Assembly: GCF_014192015.1 (NCBI RefSeq) | Contig: NZ_JACHXJ010000009.1 | Location: 1 to 64,000, forward strand | DNA length: 64,000 bases | DNA from: Paenibacillus rhizosphaerae | GTDB taxonomy: Bacteria > Bacillota > Bacilli > Paenibacillales > Paenibacillaceae | Direction: 5' to 3' | Shown: in pieces, positions 55,173 to 64,000 of the stretch | How the letters are laid out: each line of letters begins with the position of its first letter | Position numbering within the stretch: position 1 is the first letter of the stretch | Position numbers and translations under genes: made by a program | The notes under the pieces: generated by a model | The model's input: the letters and a program-made list of their open reading frames with translations, nothing else | Told to the model about the DNA's origin: nothing | Database searches by the model: none

Positions 55173-55811
55173 ATGCATACATCACAAGCAATGCAGGAAC
55201 TGCTGTCCGCAAGAATGGTTGCGATCGTCCGGGGGATCACCCGGGATCAGGCCAGGACGGCAGGTGAGGGACTGATCGCCGGAGGCGTCCGGCTCATGGA
55301 AGTCACGCTGAATACGGATGGGGCGCTGCACATGATCGAAGACTGGCGCTCGGCATACGACGGGCGGGCTTATGTAGGCGCCGGAACCGTATTAAAGCTG
55401 GCTATGGCCAAAGAGGCGGTTCAGGCTGGAGCACAGTTTCTGATCTCGCCCAATGTCGATCAAGCCGTCATCTCCTATGCTTTGGAGCAGGGCATCGACG
55501 TATGGCCTGGCGCCATGACGCCCACGGAGATTGTGGCCGCTTACGAGGCCGGTGCGAGCGCGGTGAAGCTGTTCCCGATGGGCAGCCTGGGAATCGGCTA
55601 TTTGAAAGAGATCCGCGCGCCGCTGAATCATATTCCCCTGATGGCTACAGGCGGGGTGACGATCGGCAATATTGCCGATTATTTCGAAGCAGGGGCGTGC
55701 GCAGTCGGGATCGGCAGCTCGCTGCTGCCGAAGGCAGAGCTGGAGTCGGGAAATGTTGATGGCGTCCGGGAACGGGCTGCGGCGTTTGTTCAGGCGGCTG
55801 CCCGAACGTAG
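55173..55811 (+). CDS. eda: KDPG/KHG aldolase Eda
   Basis: Class I aldolase that splits 2-keto-3-deoxy-6-phosphogluconate to pyruvate and glyceraldehyde-3-phosphate, and also 4-hydroxy-2-oxoglutarate. The Schiff-base Lys is in AVKLFPMG near residue 131, Glu in LMEVTLNT near 43, and the phosphate site in MATGGVTIGN and GIGSSL. The 212 residues match the family. The ATG at 55173 has CGGAGGG upstream. No KDG kinase or transporter is adjacent, so which sugar-acid route it serves is unclear. Confidence 0.93.
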   Translation: MHTSQAMQELLSARMVAIVRGITRDQARTAGEGLIAGGVRLMEVTLNTDGALHMIEDWRSAYDGRAYVGAGTVLKLAMAKEAVQAGAQFLISPNVDQAVISYALEQGIDVWPGAMTPTEIVAAYEAGASAVKLFPMGSLGIGYLKEIRAPLNHIPLMATGGVTIGNIADYFEAGACAVGIGSSLLPKAELESGNVDGVRERAAAFVQAAART

Positions 55812-56081
55812 ACGGACAAGTAATGGAGCGGCAAGTGCTGCTGTAAGCCCGTGAGAAGTCTGCCGGCGTGCTGCCTGGAATCGTTTTTCGTAAGCCGGTC
55901 ACCAGCCGCCGCCAACCGCCGCAAGCAGCGTAGAAGCTGGTTGTGTCATATCTTGCCCATGGACGGAATAGAGTCATTTGGAAGGGCCATTTTCATGTGC
56001 GGATGGGCTCGTACGGCCATAGGATGACGGAAGTGGTAAAAGGTGTGGACCGGCATGATGGTCAGGAAGGGAGGGGGCCAT
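55812..56081. other. Gap between eda and a transglutaminase gene
   Basis: About 270 bases in which I see no gene, operator or terminator that I can support. Confidence 0.4.
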
Positions 56082-57224
56082 ATGATTGTAAAGCGCTTCT
56101 CGCTCGTCTCGGTGCTGCTCCTTGGAACGGTGGTTGCCGCCGCCGTTACCCCGAGCATCGATTGGCAAAGGGTATATGCGGCCGCGACCTCTCCGGGGAA
56201 CGTTGTCACCACCGTGGACGCGATTCAGGCGAAGCTGCTGGCCGCTATGAATCAGCGCCTGGAGAAGATTCAGTTTGTGTACCAGGGCAAGACGTCAGCC
56301 CTCAAGAGCCAGCTGAAGAGCGCCCTCGAACAGGCGCTGGAGAGCGATCCCTACATCAATTACACCATCGAAAGCTATGGCTACTCCTACAGTGGCAGCT
56401 CGAAATCGGCCACGGTGAGCGTGCAGCTGCGCTACCGGGAAACGGCCGCGCAGACGGCTTATGTCGACCAGCGGGTGAAGACGGTGCTCAGCAGCCTGAT
56501 CCGGCCCGGCATGAACGATCATGAGAAGATCAAAGCGATTCATGACTGGGTGGTGCTCCATTTGAAATACGATATGACCCTTCAGAAGTACACCGCTTAT
56601 GACGGACTCAGCTCGGGCAGCACGGTCTGCCAGGGGTATTCGCTGCTGACTTACAAGATGCTGAAGGAAGCCGGAATTCCGAATAAGATTGTAGAAGGTA
56701 CCGCCGCTCCAAGGGATACGGGTGTGAGCCAGCTGCACGCCTGGAATCTGGTGCTTCTTGACGGCAAATGGTACCACTTGGACACGACCTGGGATGATCC
56801 CGCTCCGGACAAGGCCGGTGAGGTCGGTACGGGCTATTACCTGCGCACGGACGCGCAGATGAGGAAGGACCATGCATGGACCAAAACCTATCCTGCTGCC
56901 TTGACCTTGTATCGCGATACGCTGTCCGGCTTGATTCGGCAAGGGGGAAGCCATCTGGCGTTTTACCAGAAGCTGCAGGAACAGCTTGAGTACCCACTGT
57001 ATGATCCGGCACAGATCGTATCGACTTCCGCCCAGCTCAGCGCCAGGGCTAAACCGGTCGTCGCCGCAGGAGGGAACTCGCTGCTCTTCCGGTTCCATGG
57101 GAACAAGGAGCAGCTGCTCGGCGCCCTGCAGGATTTGTATCGGCTTGGGGTGAGCTCGATCTCTTACACGCAAATCCCGCTGGATGAGACGGAGGATTTG
57201 AGAATTTACGTCACTTGGAAATAG
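56082..57224 (+). CDS. Secreted transglutaminase-like (Cys-His-Asp) protein
   Basis: A 380-residue exported protein. A Sec signal peptide ends near residue 33 (YAAA). The transglutaminase-core domain (about 150-250) shows the triad: Cys in GSTVCQGYSLL near 183, His in LHAWNLVLLDGKWYHLD near 219, and Asp in the following DTTWDDP. Such domains act as peptidases, amidases or wall cross-linkers; which applies is unknown. GGAAGGGAGGGGG stands before the ATG. A terminator lies after it. Confidence 0.87.
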   Translation: MIVKRFSLVSVLLLGTVVAAAVTPSIDWQRVYAAATSPGNVVTTVDAIQAKLLAAMNQRLEKIQFVYQGKTSALKSQLKSALEQALESDPYINYTIESYGYSYSGSSKSATVSVQLRYRETAAQTAYVDQRVKTVLSSLIRPGMNDHEKIKAIHDWVVLHLKYDMTLQKYTAYDGLSSGSTVCQGYSLLTYKMLKEAGIPNKIVEGTAAPRDTGVSQLHAWNLVLLDGKWYHLDTTWDDPAPDKAGEVGTGYYLRTDAQMRKDHAWTKTYPAALTLYRDTLSGLIRQGGSHLAFYQKLQEQLEYPLYDPAQIVSTSAQLSARAKPVVAAGGNSLLFRFHGNKEQLLGALQDLYRLGVSSISYTQIPLDETEDLRIYVTWK

Positions 57225-57272
57225 GCAGAGCGTGTACTGACGGGCAAATATCACCGGAATGCGGCAGAAGGG

Positions 57273-57320
57273 AAGGCCCCCTCACTGCGAAGCCCAGGAG
57301 CTTGCAGGAGGGGGCTTTTT
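57273..57320. terminator. Terminator between convergent genes
   Basis: AAGGCCCCCTC/GAGGGGGCTTTTT stem with a 24-base loop, between the transglutaminase gene and the broken reductase. Confidence 0.7.
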
Positions 57321-57342
57321 GCCTTCTGGGTGGGGATTTTTT

Positions 57343-58276
57343 TTATACCTTACTCCACTCGGCGTCCAGCATATCCAATTGAATCGCCGCAGCCGTTGTA
57401 GCTCCACTCGATGCGGCAGATATTAACTGGAATGGAACACCGGATGCATCACCTGCCGAGTACACGCCAGGAACATTCGTCCTTCCCATTGGATCTGTAT
57501 TAATCTTCATGACGGGCCCGTTGACCGACAACACGCACCCCAATTGTTCTGGGATATCCGTGCTTTGCATTAAAGTGGGAGTAAAGAATATTCCCTCACA
57601 TTCCACGGAACGGGCGCTGGACAAGGTTATTTGATTCACGTACCCCTGCAGCGATTCGATCCGCTTTATTTGCTCTTCGTAAACGGTAATCCCATGACGC
57701 TGCAATTCGACGCGTTGATCGGCAGACAGGAACAATGAGCCACGGGTGAGCAGAGATAGATGCTTGGTCCATCCGGATATCATTTTCACGAAATGCAAAT
57801 CCACATCATTCGGAGCAATCACGCTGATCTGTCGGTCGCGCAATTCCCATCCATCACAGAAGGGACAGACAAACGCACTGGTTCCATACACCTCGAAAAT
57901 GCCGTCAATGTCAGGTAATACGTCCTTCATCCCCTGTAGCAAATAAAAGCTTCCGGGTGTAGACGATCATATCTTCTTCCAAGTGAAGTAGAAAATTCCC
58001 ATCATGGCCTGTCGCAGATACCACCTTAGTGGTTTGAAATGTGACGGAAGGGTATTTTAATATCTGCTCTTTTGCGATTCTCCGAAATTCTGCAGGCGTA
58101 ATCCCATCCCTTGTCAGGAAGCCGTGAGACTCCCTGGTTACCCGGTTCCGCGGCAATTCTTCATCGATGACCAGAACACTTCTACGTGAACGCCCCAGCA
58201 CCAAGGCGGCATGAAGTCCAGCGGGACCACCGCCTACAATGACAACATCGTATTTTCCATTAGCTGTGTTTTGCAA
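57343..58276 (-). pseudogene. Thioredoxin-reductase-like flavoprotein, frameshifted
   Basis: Two frames of one NAD(P)/FAD oxidoreductase of about 310 residues. The N-terminal piece starts at TTG 58276 (AAGGGGG before it) and has GGGPAGLHAALVLGR; it runs to about 57931. The C-terminal piece continues in another frame with CPFCDGWE (CxxC), GVYSAGDASGVP and the end at 57343. The break is at a run of four C on the plus strand (57931-57934); removing one base joins RKLLFATG to MKDVLPDIDG as in related proteins. It lies 12 bases after the upstream SDR gene in the same transcript. Confidence 0.85.
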
Positions 58277-58288
58277 TTGAAATCCCCC

Positions 58289-59179
58289 TTATTCCACATG
58301 GTTAGCAATCCAAGATTGGATGGATTCACCTTCAGGCTTCCAGCCGAGCAAATGACGAGCATGTACGGCACGAATCCGGCAGTTTGTCGCCAGAGTATAC
58401 TGGGCAAGTGGACCCCATTCGGCAACAGCCTCTTCCAATGTCCAACGAACCGTTTTCCCGGCAAAACCAAGAGCATTGCTTACGTACCGGGCCAAATCCC
58501 CGAACGATTCTTCTCCATTTTCCGCAAAAAAGTAAGAGGCAGACGGTGCTTTGTCCAAAGCGAGCAGGTACAATTGGGCCAAATCCTGAATATGCACATT
58601 GGACCACCGGTTACGCCCTTGGCCGATATAGACGCCAGCACCTAGTTCCTTTGATTTATGGATAAGCATCGGGAGCTGGATACTATCTCTTGGAAGTCCC
58701 AGTGAAGTTCCATAGACCATGGAGGGGACGATGACAATGCCCCGCACTCCTTGCTCGACGCCTGCTTTACGTACCAGCTCATTGATACGAATCGGCTCTA
58801 GATCTCTGAACACTTGGGTTTCTTCGTTATAGATCTGATGGCTTTCATGTTCCCCCTTAGCGTCATCCCCCACGATGCCCGATCCGGAGGTGTGAATCAA
58901 CGCCTTTCCTGTCCCGCGCAATGCACGGATCAGCGTCTCGACTGCCGCGCGGTGGCCGACGTCTGCTGTATGAATGACGCCGTCGCTGCGTTGTGCGTAT
59001 TCAGTCAGGAGTTGCGTATCTTCAAGCGATCCGACGACAGGTTCCACGCCGAGATCTTTGAGCTCGCCCATTTGTCCGGTGCTGCGAGTCAGTCCATAAA
59101 CGGAGTGTCCCGCGTCCAGTAAGGTTTTAGCGACTGATCCTCCAATGTACCCGGTGACGCCGGTAATGAAAATGTTCAT
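58289..59179 (-). CDS. NAD(P)-dependent epimerase/dehydratase (extended SDR)
   Basis: A 296-residue Rossmann protein of the extended SDR type: GVTGYIGGSVAKTLL at the N-terminus, HTSGSGIVG near 95, and the substrate-side RWSNVHIQDLAQLYLLAL. The catalytic Tyr-x3-Lys is not obvious, so it may be an atypical member or an NmrA-like redox sensor. I chose ATG 59179, since AAAGGAG is too near ATG 59191. It probably leads a two-gene unit with the broken reductase and lies behind repeated operator-like palindromes. Confidence 0.82.
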   Translation of the reverse strand: MNIFITGVTGYIGGSVAKTLLDAGHSVYGLTRSTGQMGELKDLGVEPVVGSLEDTQLLTEYAQRSDGVIHTADVGHRAAVETLIRALRGTGKALIHTSGSGIVGDDAKGEHESHQIYNEETQVFRDLEPIRINELVRKAGVEQGVRGIVIVPSMVYGTSLGLPRDSIQLPMLIHKSKELGAGVYIGQGRNRWSNVHIQDLAQLYLLALDKAPSASYFFAENGEESFGDLARYVSNALGFAGKTVRWTLEEAVAEWGPLAQYTLATNCRIRAVHARHLLGWKPEGESIQSWIANHVE

Positions 59180-59225
59180 GTTTTCTTCCATCTCCTTTGT
59201 TTATTATTACAGATATAATGAATGT

Positions 59226-59331
59226 ATTATATCCATAATTGGGTCATGCGATATTAAAACCTGCTTGGGATAACTGCGCTCCTATAATGGACTTAAATCA
59301 TCCATAATGGATCTGATGAGTCCATAATATA
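59226..59331. promoter_or_regulatory. Operator array: four TCCATAATGGA-type sites
   Basis: A perfect TCCAT-A-ATGGA lies at 59301-59311, with variants at 59232 (9/11), 59281 (9/11) and 59321 (8/11). The last three start exactly 20 bases apart. The first touches a TATAAT -10 on the minus strand (59226-59231). The regulator is unknown. Confidence 0.55.
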
Positions 59332-59388
59332 CATGTTGATAACATTAGTCAACTATCCGATTAAGAAGTAATGGCAGCCCATCGGCAC

Positions 59389-59432
59389 AAAAAAAGGAGA
59401 CCCACACGTTCATCTGTGAGTCTCCTTTTTTA
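59389..59432. terminator. Terminator after lysP
   Basis: AAAAAAGGAGAC-CACA/TGTG-GTCTCCTTTTTT stem, effective in both directions. It ends the minus-strand lysP gene. Confidence 0.9.
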
Positions 59433-59435
59433 ACA

Positions 59436-60893
59436 TTACCTCGGATCGTGGCTGGTCAGGTCGCACTGCTCCAGCGGTGTCAGCTTGGTTTTCTTTTTCC
59501 ACTTGTACCCGAACCATATGGCCAGGAACAGCGGAATGCTGACATACGTCACAAGAATGCCGTACCAGTCAATTTTGCTGCCGGTAAACGCCCCGGTGTT
59601 CTGTCCCAGGATCGCGATAATGCACAGGATAAAGGCAAAGATCGGTCCGAACGGGAACCAGCGCGCCCGGTAGGGCAGCTCATCCAGGGAATGTCCCTGG
59701 GCGAGGAAAGCCCGCCGGAAACGGTAGTGGCAGACGGCGATGCCGAGCCAGTTGATAAAGCCGCACATGCCGGAGGCGTTCAGCAGCCAGTTGTACACGA
59801 CCCCGTCGCCAAACAGGGAAGCCAGGAACGCCAGCATGCCGATCGCCGTGGTGATCAAGAGCGCGTACACGGGAACGCCGCGGCTGTTCAGCCGGCTCAG
59901 AAATTTAGGGGCCAGGCCGTCCTTGGCCATGGCATACAGCACGCGGGTGGAGGCGTACATGCCGGAGTTGCCCGCGGACAGCACGGAGCTCAGAATGACC
60001 GCGTTCATGACGGACGCCGCAAAGGCCAGACCCGCCTTTTGGAATACCAGCGTGAACGGGCTGACGCCGATATTGTTCAGATCGGTCTTCAGCAGGTTCG
60101 GATTCGTATAAGGAATCAGGAAGCCGATGACGATGATCGCCAAAATATAAAAGATCAGGATCCGCCAAAATACCTGCTTGATGGCGCGCGGCACATTTTG
60201 CCGCGGATTTTCGCTCTCTCCAGCAGCCACCCCGATCAGCTCGGTCCCTTGAAACGAGAAGCCCGCCGCCATAAAGACGCCGACGAAAGCAAAGAATCCG
60301 CCATGGAAGGAGCTGCCTCCCAGGTTGAAGTTCTCGAATCCGACCGGCTTGCCTCCCATAATCCCGAAGATCATCAGAATGCCGACGACCAGGAAAATAA
60401 TGACGACCGCGATTTTAATAATGGCAAACCAGTATTCGGATTCACCGTAGCCCTTGGCCGATAAAATATTCAGAGCAAACATGAGGGCGAGAAACAGCAG
60501 ACTCCACAAAAAGGAGGGGGAGTCCGGAAACCAATATTTGATGATGACGGTCGCCGCGGACAACTCGGCTGCGATCGTGATCGCCCAGTTGTACCAGAAG
60601 TTCCAGCCGACGGCAAATCCGAAGGCCGGGCTGACGAAGCGGGTGCCGTAGGTGCTGAACGACCCGGAATCCGGCATATAGGTAGCCATTTCCCCCAGGC
60701 TCGTCATCAGAAAATATACCATCAGGCCGACGGCGGCATAGGCCAGAATCGCTCCGCCCGGTCCGGAGGAGGAGATGGCGCTGCCGCTGGCCAGAAAGAG
60801 CCCGGTGCCGATGGAGCCGCCGAGGGCGATCATCGTCATGTGCCGGGATTTCAGGCTCTGTTTGAGTGCCGTTGCCGGTTCTTTTAAACGCAT
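59436..60893 (-). CDS. lysP: Lysine-specific permease LysP
   Basis: A 485-residue, 12-helix amino acid:proton symporter of the AAT/APC family. It closely follows E. coli LysP as I recall it: RHMTMIALGGSIGTGLFLASG at the start, YMPDSGSFSTYG, FSFQGTELIGVAAGESENP, VLSAGNSGMYASTRVLY and PFGPIFAFILC. A lysine riboswitch in its leader confirms the substrate. It is monocistronic with a terminator. Confidence 0.95.
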   Translation of the reverse strand: MRLKEPATALKQSLKSRHMTMIALGGSIGTGLFLASGSAISSSGPGGAILAYAAVGLMVYFLMTSLGEMATYMPDSGSFSTYGTRFVSPAFGFAVGWNFWYNWAITIAAELSAATVIIKYWFPDSPSFLWSLLFLALMFALNILSAKGYGESEYWFAIIKIAVVIIFLVVGILMIFGIMGGKPVGFENFNLGGSSFHGGFFAFVGVFMAAGFSFQGTELIGVAAGESENPRQNVPRAIKQVFWRILIFYILAIIVIGFLIPYTNPNLLKTDLNNIGVSPFTLVFQKAGLAFAASVMNAVILSSVLSAGNSGMYASTRVLYAMAKDGLAPKFLSRLNSRGVPVYALLITTAIGMLAFLASLFGDGVVYNWLLNASGMCGFINWLGIAVCHYRFRRAFLAQGHSLDELPYRARWFPFGPIFAFILCIIAILGQNTGAFTGSKIDWYGILVTYVSIPLFLAIWFGYKWKKKTKLTPLEQCDLTSHDPR

Positions 60894-60952
60894 AAAAAGA
60901 AATCATCCCTTCAAATATGAATATGACTTCATGGAGTGGAAGGGGAACAACC

Positions 60953-60987
60953 AAAAGGGACCCCAGGTATGAAGTACCCGCGGTCCC
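60953..60987 (-). terminator. Riboswitch expression-platform terminator
   Basis: On the minus strand, GGGACC/GGTCCC with an inner GGTA-type pairing, then TTTTGGTTGTT. It lies between the lysine aptamer and lysP and should form when lysine is bound. A second hairpin (ATGGAAGC/GCTTCCAT-like, about 61003-61027) sits before it. Confidence 0.6.
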
Positions 60988-61069
60988 GATAAATGACGCT
61001 ATGGCTTCCGCACCCGTGCTTCCATGAAAGATAGCTCATCACGGCGCCTTGGTCTTCCTGCAGGAGGAA

Positions 61070-61240
61070 GGAACGCCGCGACAGTTCTGTCCCTTTCGGA
61101 GAACAGACCCAGCATGCCAACCGGTAGAGCGGGTTCGCACACTTCGGCGGAAGGCGCCCTTCACTGTCCTTCACCGGCGGCTCTTACGCCTCGGGACAGC
61201 TACTCATCGCTTCCGCAACCTCTACCTCACCTTGGACGGA
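61070..61240 (-). promoter_or_regulatory. Lysine riboswitch (L-box) aptamer
   Basis: Read on the minus strand, the conserved core appears in order: GGTAGAGGTTGCGG, GATGAGTAGCTGTCCC, GTGAAGGACAGTGAAGG, CCGCCGAAGTGTG, TGCTGGG and GGGACAGAACTGTC. This matches the five-helix lysine aptamer, with the same GAGTAG, GCCGAAG and CTGGG landmarks as the well-studied T. maritima example. It controls lysP by premature termination. Confidence 0.93.
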
Positions 61241-61362
61241 TGAGGTTATCTTTTACATATTTCTTTGTATTGATGTATTAAACACGTTACATCGTAGCGT
61301 ATTACGCCGGAAAAAGGCAATGGTTAATGCTGGAATTCTTGAAGAGCCGTTCCCTGCAGCCT

Positions 61363-62499
61363 TCAGGAGCGGCTCCGCTTGGCCATTTGCTGCCACACGG
61401 TGCCTGCGGCCTGCTCGCCGGATTCGATGCGTTCCAAGGCCATCCGCGCCTGCAGGCTCACTTCGAATTCGGGATCGTTCACCGCTTCCTCCAAGGCGTC
61501 GCGCGCTTCTTCCGTACCGACTTCGTACAGGAAGCGGGCGGCGCGCCAGCGGACGATCTTGCTGCTGTCCTTCAGCGTCGCCTGCATCGCCGGCGTGGCC
61601 GCCGGGTCGCCGATGTCGGACAGCGTGTCGCCCGCCGTCCGGCGGACGGTCGGCGAGCTGTCCTTCAGCGCCTCGTACAGCAGCTCCATCGCTTCCGGCG
61701 TGCGCAGATCGCCGAGGTAGACGACCGCCAGGCGGCGGGTCTGCATTTTCTCGTCATGCAGCGCCTGACGAATGATCGGCAGCCGCTCCTCGGTCGGCTG
61801 CATGCCGTCCAGGGCGGCATAGCGAACCTTCCAGTCGGCGCTCTGCATCGCTTCGGCGAGCTCGGTGTCGCTCAGCTCGCGCCGCTCCTCCTCGAACTCG
61901 CGCTCGCTGGCGCCGTGGGCGATCGCCTGCTCAATGACCTGCTTCAGCCGATCCTCGGGAAACGCCGCTTCCAGCTCCTGCTCGACCTCACCGGCGATGT
62001 CCTCCAGCTCCCCGTAGCGGACGCCGTAATCCTTCAGCTTGCGCTCCTTGATCATCGTCGCAGCGGTGACTTCCATCACGGCTTTCGTAAAGCGGTCGGA
62101 CAGCGCCCGGCGAACCTCCTGAGTGCCGGACTTCACGCGGATCTGCATCGGGATGCCCCGGAAGAACTGCACGAACACTTCCGCCTCGCCGTAATGGCTG
62201 CCGGCTTCCGCGTCTTCTTCCGTGAACTGGCTCGTCAGGCCCTCCTGGCCGAACCGCTCCTGCACTTCGCCGAGGATGGCGGACCAGTCCGCGCTGCCCT
62301 GGCGTTCCAAGGCGACAAAGTCAAGGGTATGGAACACGCTCTTGACCCCTTGGATATGCAGCATCTCCCGGATCCATGCCGGGGCGGAGCGTTCATTGTC
62401 AAGCGTATATGTTTTGCGGATGCCGGGCTCCAGACTCTCATCCAAATGCAGCTTCATAGAGTTCGGGCTCGGCGTTGGCTCGATAAATTTGATCTTCAC
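61363..62499 (-). CDS. CvfC-family virulence factor C homologue (YpgR-like)
   Basis: A 378-residue protein of the 'conserved virulence factor C' family, like B. subtilis YpgR. The N-terminal Nfu-like domain (about 1-90, starting MKIKFIEPTPSPNSMKL) is followed by a middle section and three to four HEAT-type repeats (about 230-365, for example SPTVRRTAGDTLSDIGDP). The start is GTG at 62499 after AAGAAGGAGG. The family influences gene expression and virulence in staphylococci; its biochemical action is unknown. Confidence 0.9.
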   Translation of the reverse strand: MKIKFIEPTPSPNSMKLHLDESLEPGIRKTYTLDNERSAPAWIREMLHIQGVKSVFHTLDFVALERQGSADWSAILGEVQERFGQEGLTSQFTEEDAEAGSHYGEAEVFVQFFRGIPMQIRVKSGTQEVRRALSDRFTKAVMEVTAATMIKERKLKDYGVRYGELEDIAGEVEQELEAAFPEDRLKQVIEQAIAHGASEREFEEERRELSDTELAEAMQSADWKVRYAALDGMQPTEERLPIIRQALHDEKMQTRRLAVVYLGDLRTPEAMELLYEALKDSSPTVRRTAGDTLSDIGDPAATPAMQATLKDSSKIVRWRAARFLYEVGTEEARDALEEAVNDPEFEVSLQARMALERIESGEQAAGTVWQQMAKRSRS

Positions 62500-62687
62500 A
62501 GGTAAAGACCTCCTTCTTCTTCAAGAAAAAATGATACATCTCATTCCTATATAGATGAAACCATCTAAACTACAGTTTACCTCACTTTGCCCCCAAACAT
62601 AAACCTTTTGCCGCGGATAGAAAACGGATGGAAAGACGACAATGACAAGGAGGTTACCAAGCTGCATAGAAGGAGCTGTACTGCCGC

Positions 62688-62789
62688 GTGATATTCAACA
62701 TCTATTTCGCGCCGATGCTGATTGTCGTCGTGACCCTCATGTTTTTGGCGCTGTACGTCATTCATTACTCCGACCTGCATGACGAATAA
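62688..62789 (+). CDS. Very small membrane protein, 33 aa
   Basis: A GTG-started 33-residue protein with one membrane helix (YFAPMLIVVVTLMFLALYVI) and a short polar tail (HYSDLHDE). The AAGGAG site is 12 bases from the GTG, longer than ideal. The helix composition speaks for a real gene rather than a random frame. Position and size suggest a small envelope protein or accessory peptide; I know no homologue. Confidence 0.5.
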   Translation: MIFNIYFAPMLIVVVTLMFLALYVIHYSDLHDE

Positions 62790-62919
62790 TTCATAGACTT
62801 AGCGGTAATCAAGCTTACGAAAGAAGGATGCATTCGAGCGTCAGCTCTTGTGGTACACAGGGTTTCGGATCGGGTAAAATGGAATAAACAGCGATTACAC
62901 CCGGGAAGGAGGGGGACTC

Positions 62920-63903
62920 TTGCCGAAGATCCGCTATAATAACATGGATAATGTAAGTACGGACAAAACGTTAAAGCAGTTCAGACAGTGGCGCCAGGAG
63001 CGGCGGCAGAAGAAAAAGGACTACAGCTTCCAAATCCCGAATATGCCGCCGGATCTGGATTACTTGCACGGCAACCGACAGGATACGTCGATTACCTGGA
63101 TTGGCCATTCCACCTTTTTCATCCAGTATGAGGGTCTCAATATTTTGACGGACCCGGTCTGGGCCAAAAGAATGGGTTTTGAGCGGCGCCTCGGCGCGCC
63201 CGGTCTCCTGATCAATGATGTGCCGCCGGTGGACATCATTCTCATATCGCACTCCCACTATGACCATATGCACATGGCTTCCATCCGGAAGCTGTACGGG
63301 GCGGGCACGACGCTGATCGTTCCGGTCGGCCTCCGCGCGAAGATGGTCCGCAAAGGGTTCCACAATTGCCGGGAGCTGAAATGGTGGGATCATGTGGTCA
63401 TCGGCCAAGTGAAGATCAGCTTCGTCCCGACGCAGCACTGGACGCGCCGCACGCCGTTTGACACCAACACCTCGCACTGGGGCGGCTTTGTGCTGGAGCC
63501 GCATGAGACAGGGGAAGCCGGTAACACCGGAGCGGAAGACGGCACCAGGATGCTGCCGCCCAACGTCTATTTCGCGGGGGACAGCGGGTATTTTGCCGGC
63601 TTCAAAGAGATTGGCAGGCGCTTCAACCTGCATGTAGCGCTGATGCCGATCGGGGCGTATGAGCCCGAGTGGTTTATGACGTCGCAGCACGTCAATCCCG
63701 AAGAGGCGCTGCAGGCTTTTCTGGACGTGGGGGCCGATATGATGATTCCTATGCATTACGGTACGTTCCGCCTGGCTGACGATACAGCCCGGGAGGCGCT
63801 GGACCGGATGGAGGAGGAGCGGGTCCGGCTCGGTCTGAGTGAGGAGCGGATTAAAGTGATGCATTATGGGGAGACGCTGACGATCCATCCGGAGCGGAGG
63901 TAG
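62920..63903 (+). CDS. MBL-fold metallo-hydrolase (NAPE-PLD/UlaG-like)
   Basis: A 327-residue metallo-beta-lactamase-fold hydrolase. The dinuclear metal site is visible: HSHYDHMH near residue 110, the His in PTQHWTRRTPFDTN, Asp in YFAGDSGYF and His in MIPMHYGTF. The pattern WIGHSTFFIQYEGLNILTDPVW puts it in the lactonase/phospholipase-D-like branch. The start is TTG with GGAAGGAGGGGG upstream. Candidate substrates are phospholipids or lactones. A terminator closes it. Confidence 0.88.
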   Translation: MPKIRYNNMDNVSTDKTLKQFRQWRQERRQKKKDYSFQIPNMPPDLDYLHGNRQDTSITWIGHSTFFIQYEGLNILTDPVWAKRMGFERRLGAPGLLINDVPPVDIILISHSHYDHMHMASIRKLYGAGTTLIVPVGLRAKMVRKGFHNCRELKWWDHVVIGQVKISFVPTQHWTRRTPFDTNTSHWGGFVLEPHETGEAGNTGAEDGTRMLPPNVYFAGDSGYFAGFKEIGRRFNLHVALMPIGAYEPEWFMTSQHVNPEEALQAFLDVGADMMIPMHYGTFRLADDTAREALDRMEEERVRLGLSEERIKVMHYGETLTIHPERR

Positions 63904-63948
63904 TACCGGATGCCCCACCGGTATTTGATACGTCGATGAATCCATACG

Positions 63949-63990
63949 AACACCGGAAAGGCCGCAGGGTGGCTTCTTTCCGGTGTTTTT
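63949..63990 (+). terminator. Terminator after the MBL hydrolase
   Basis: A 12-base perfect stem AACACCGGAAAG/CTTTCCGGTGTT, a 15-base loop and five T. Confidence 0.9.
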
Positions 63991-64000
63991 CGCTTGGACC

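Overview
The window looks like chromosomal DNA of a Paenibacillus or a close relative in the Paenibacillaceae. It is moderately GC-rich Firmicute sequence with strong Shine-Dalgarno sites, frequent GTG/TTG starts and rho-independent terminators after most units. Typical Bacillales blocks are present: sigW-rsiW, cdaA-cdaR-glmM, a glmS ribozyme, a yusQ/yusT-like locus, CvfC, and a lysine riboswitch before lysP. I saw no insertion sequence, phage module, CRISPR array, rRNA or intact tRNA. This assignment comes from gene content and codon use, not from a search.

Layout. 1-850: no gene; a terminator, a short sequence resembling the 3' end of tRNA-Gly, and a long inverted repeat before ppc. 853-5195: ppc (anaplerotic oxaloacetate), then the ECF sigma factor/anti-sigma pair sigW-rsiW behind an ECF-type promoter. 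5239-11517: cdaA-cdaR-glmM, then glmS under its self-cleaving ribozyme; together these make c-di-AMP and UDP-GlcNAc precursors. 11854-25450: accessory genes, including a frameshifted MFS pump with a divergent HxlR regulator, a zinc-ribbon/SPFH membrane-stress pair, a secreted tyrosine phosphatase, a VOC protein, an ABC exporter, a MarR regulator beside the MFS pump it probably controls through two palindromes, a CPBP protease, a DUF1992 protein and a sugar-type MFS transporter.

25478-30459: a translationally coupled SWIM zinc-finger protein and SNF2 helicase. 30483-35982: EamA exporter/MocR regulator, an ABC-type ATPase, and LysR/tautomerase/SDR. 36246-40286: small enzymes (methyltransferase, aldo-keto reductase, YdeI, thioredoxin). 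40418-45139: an operon for arginine, ornithine and proline breakdown to glutamate (rocD, rocF, proline dehydrogenase, P5C dehydrogenase). 45235-47540: MarR and TetR regulators flanking a gene-free stretch with a consensus promoter and a strong terminator, a candidate small RNA, followed by two small membrane proteins.

47751-54621: homocysteine synthase, a PPDK-like protein that seems to have lost its catalytic residues, a P1B-4 metal efflux ATPase behind a Fur/PerR-like box, and a trxB/NrdH-like redoxin operon whose promoter -10 lies inside a perfect Fur-type palindrome. 54718-63990: KDPG aldolase, a secreted transglutaminase-like protein, a frameshifted thioredoxin-reductase-like gene downstream of an SDR gene with phased operator repeats, lysP with its lysine riboswitch, CvfC, a tiny membrane protein and an MBL-fold hydrolase.

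The best leads for new biology are the candidate sRNA (45865-46041), the PPDK-derived pseudoenzyme (49382-50683), the Fur-type control of trxB and the metal pump, and the 20-bp phased repeats at 59281-59331.
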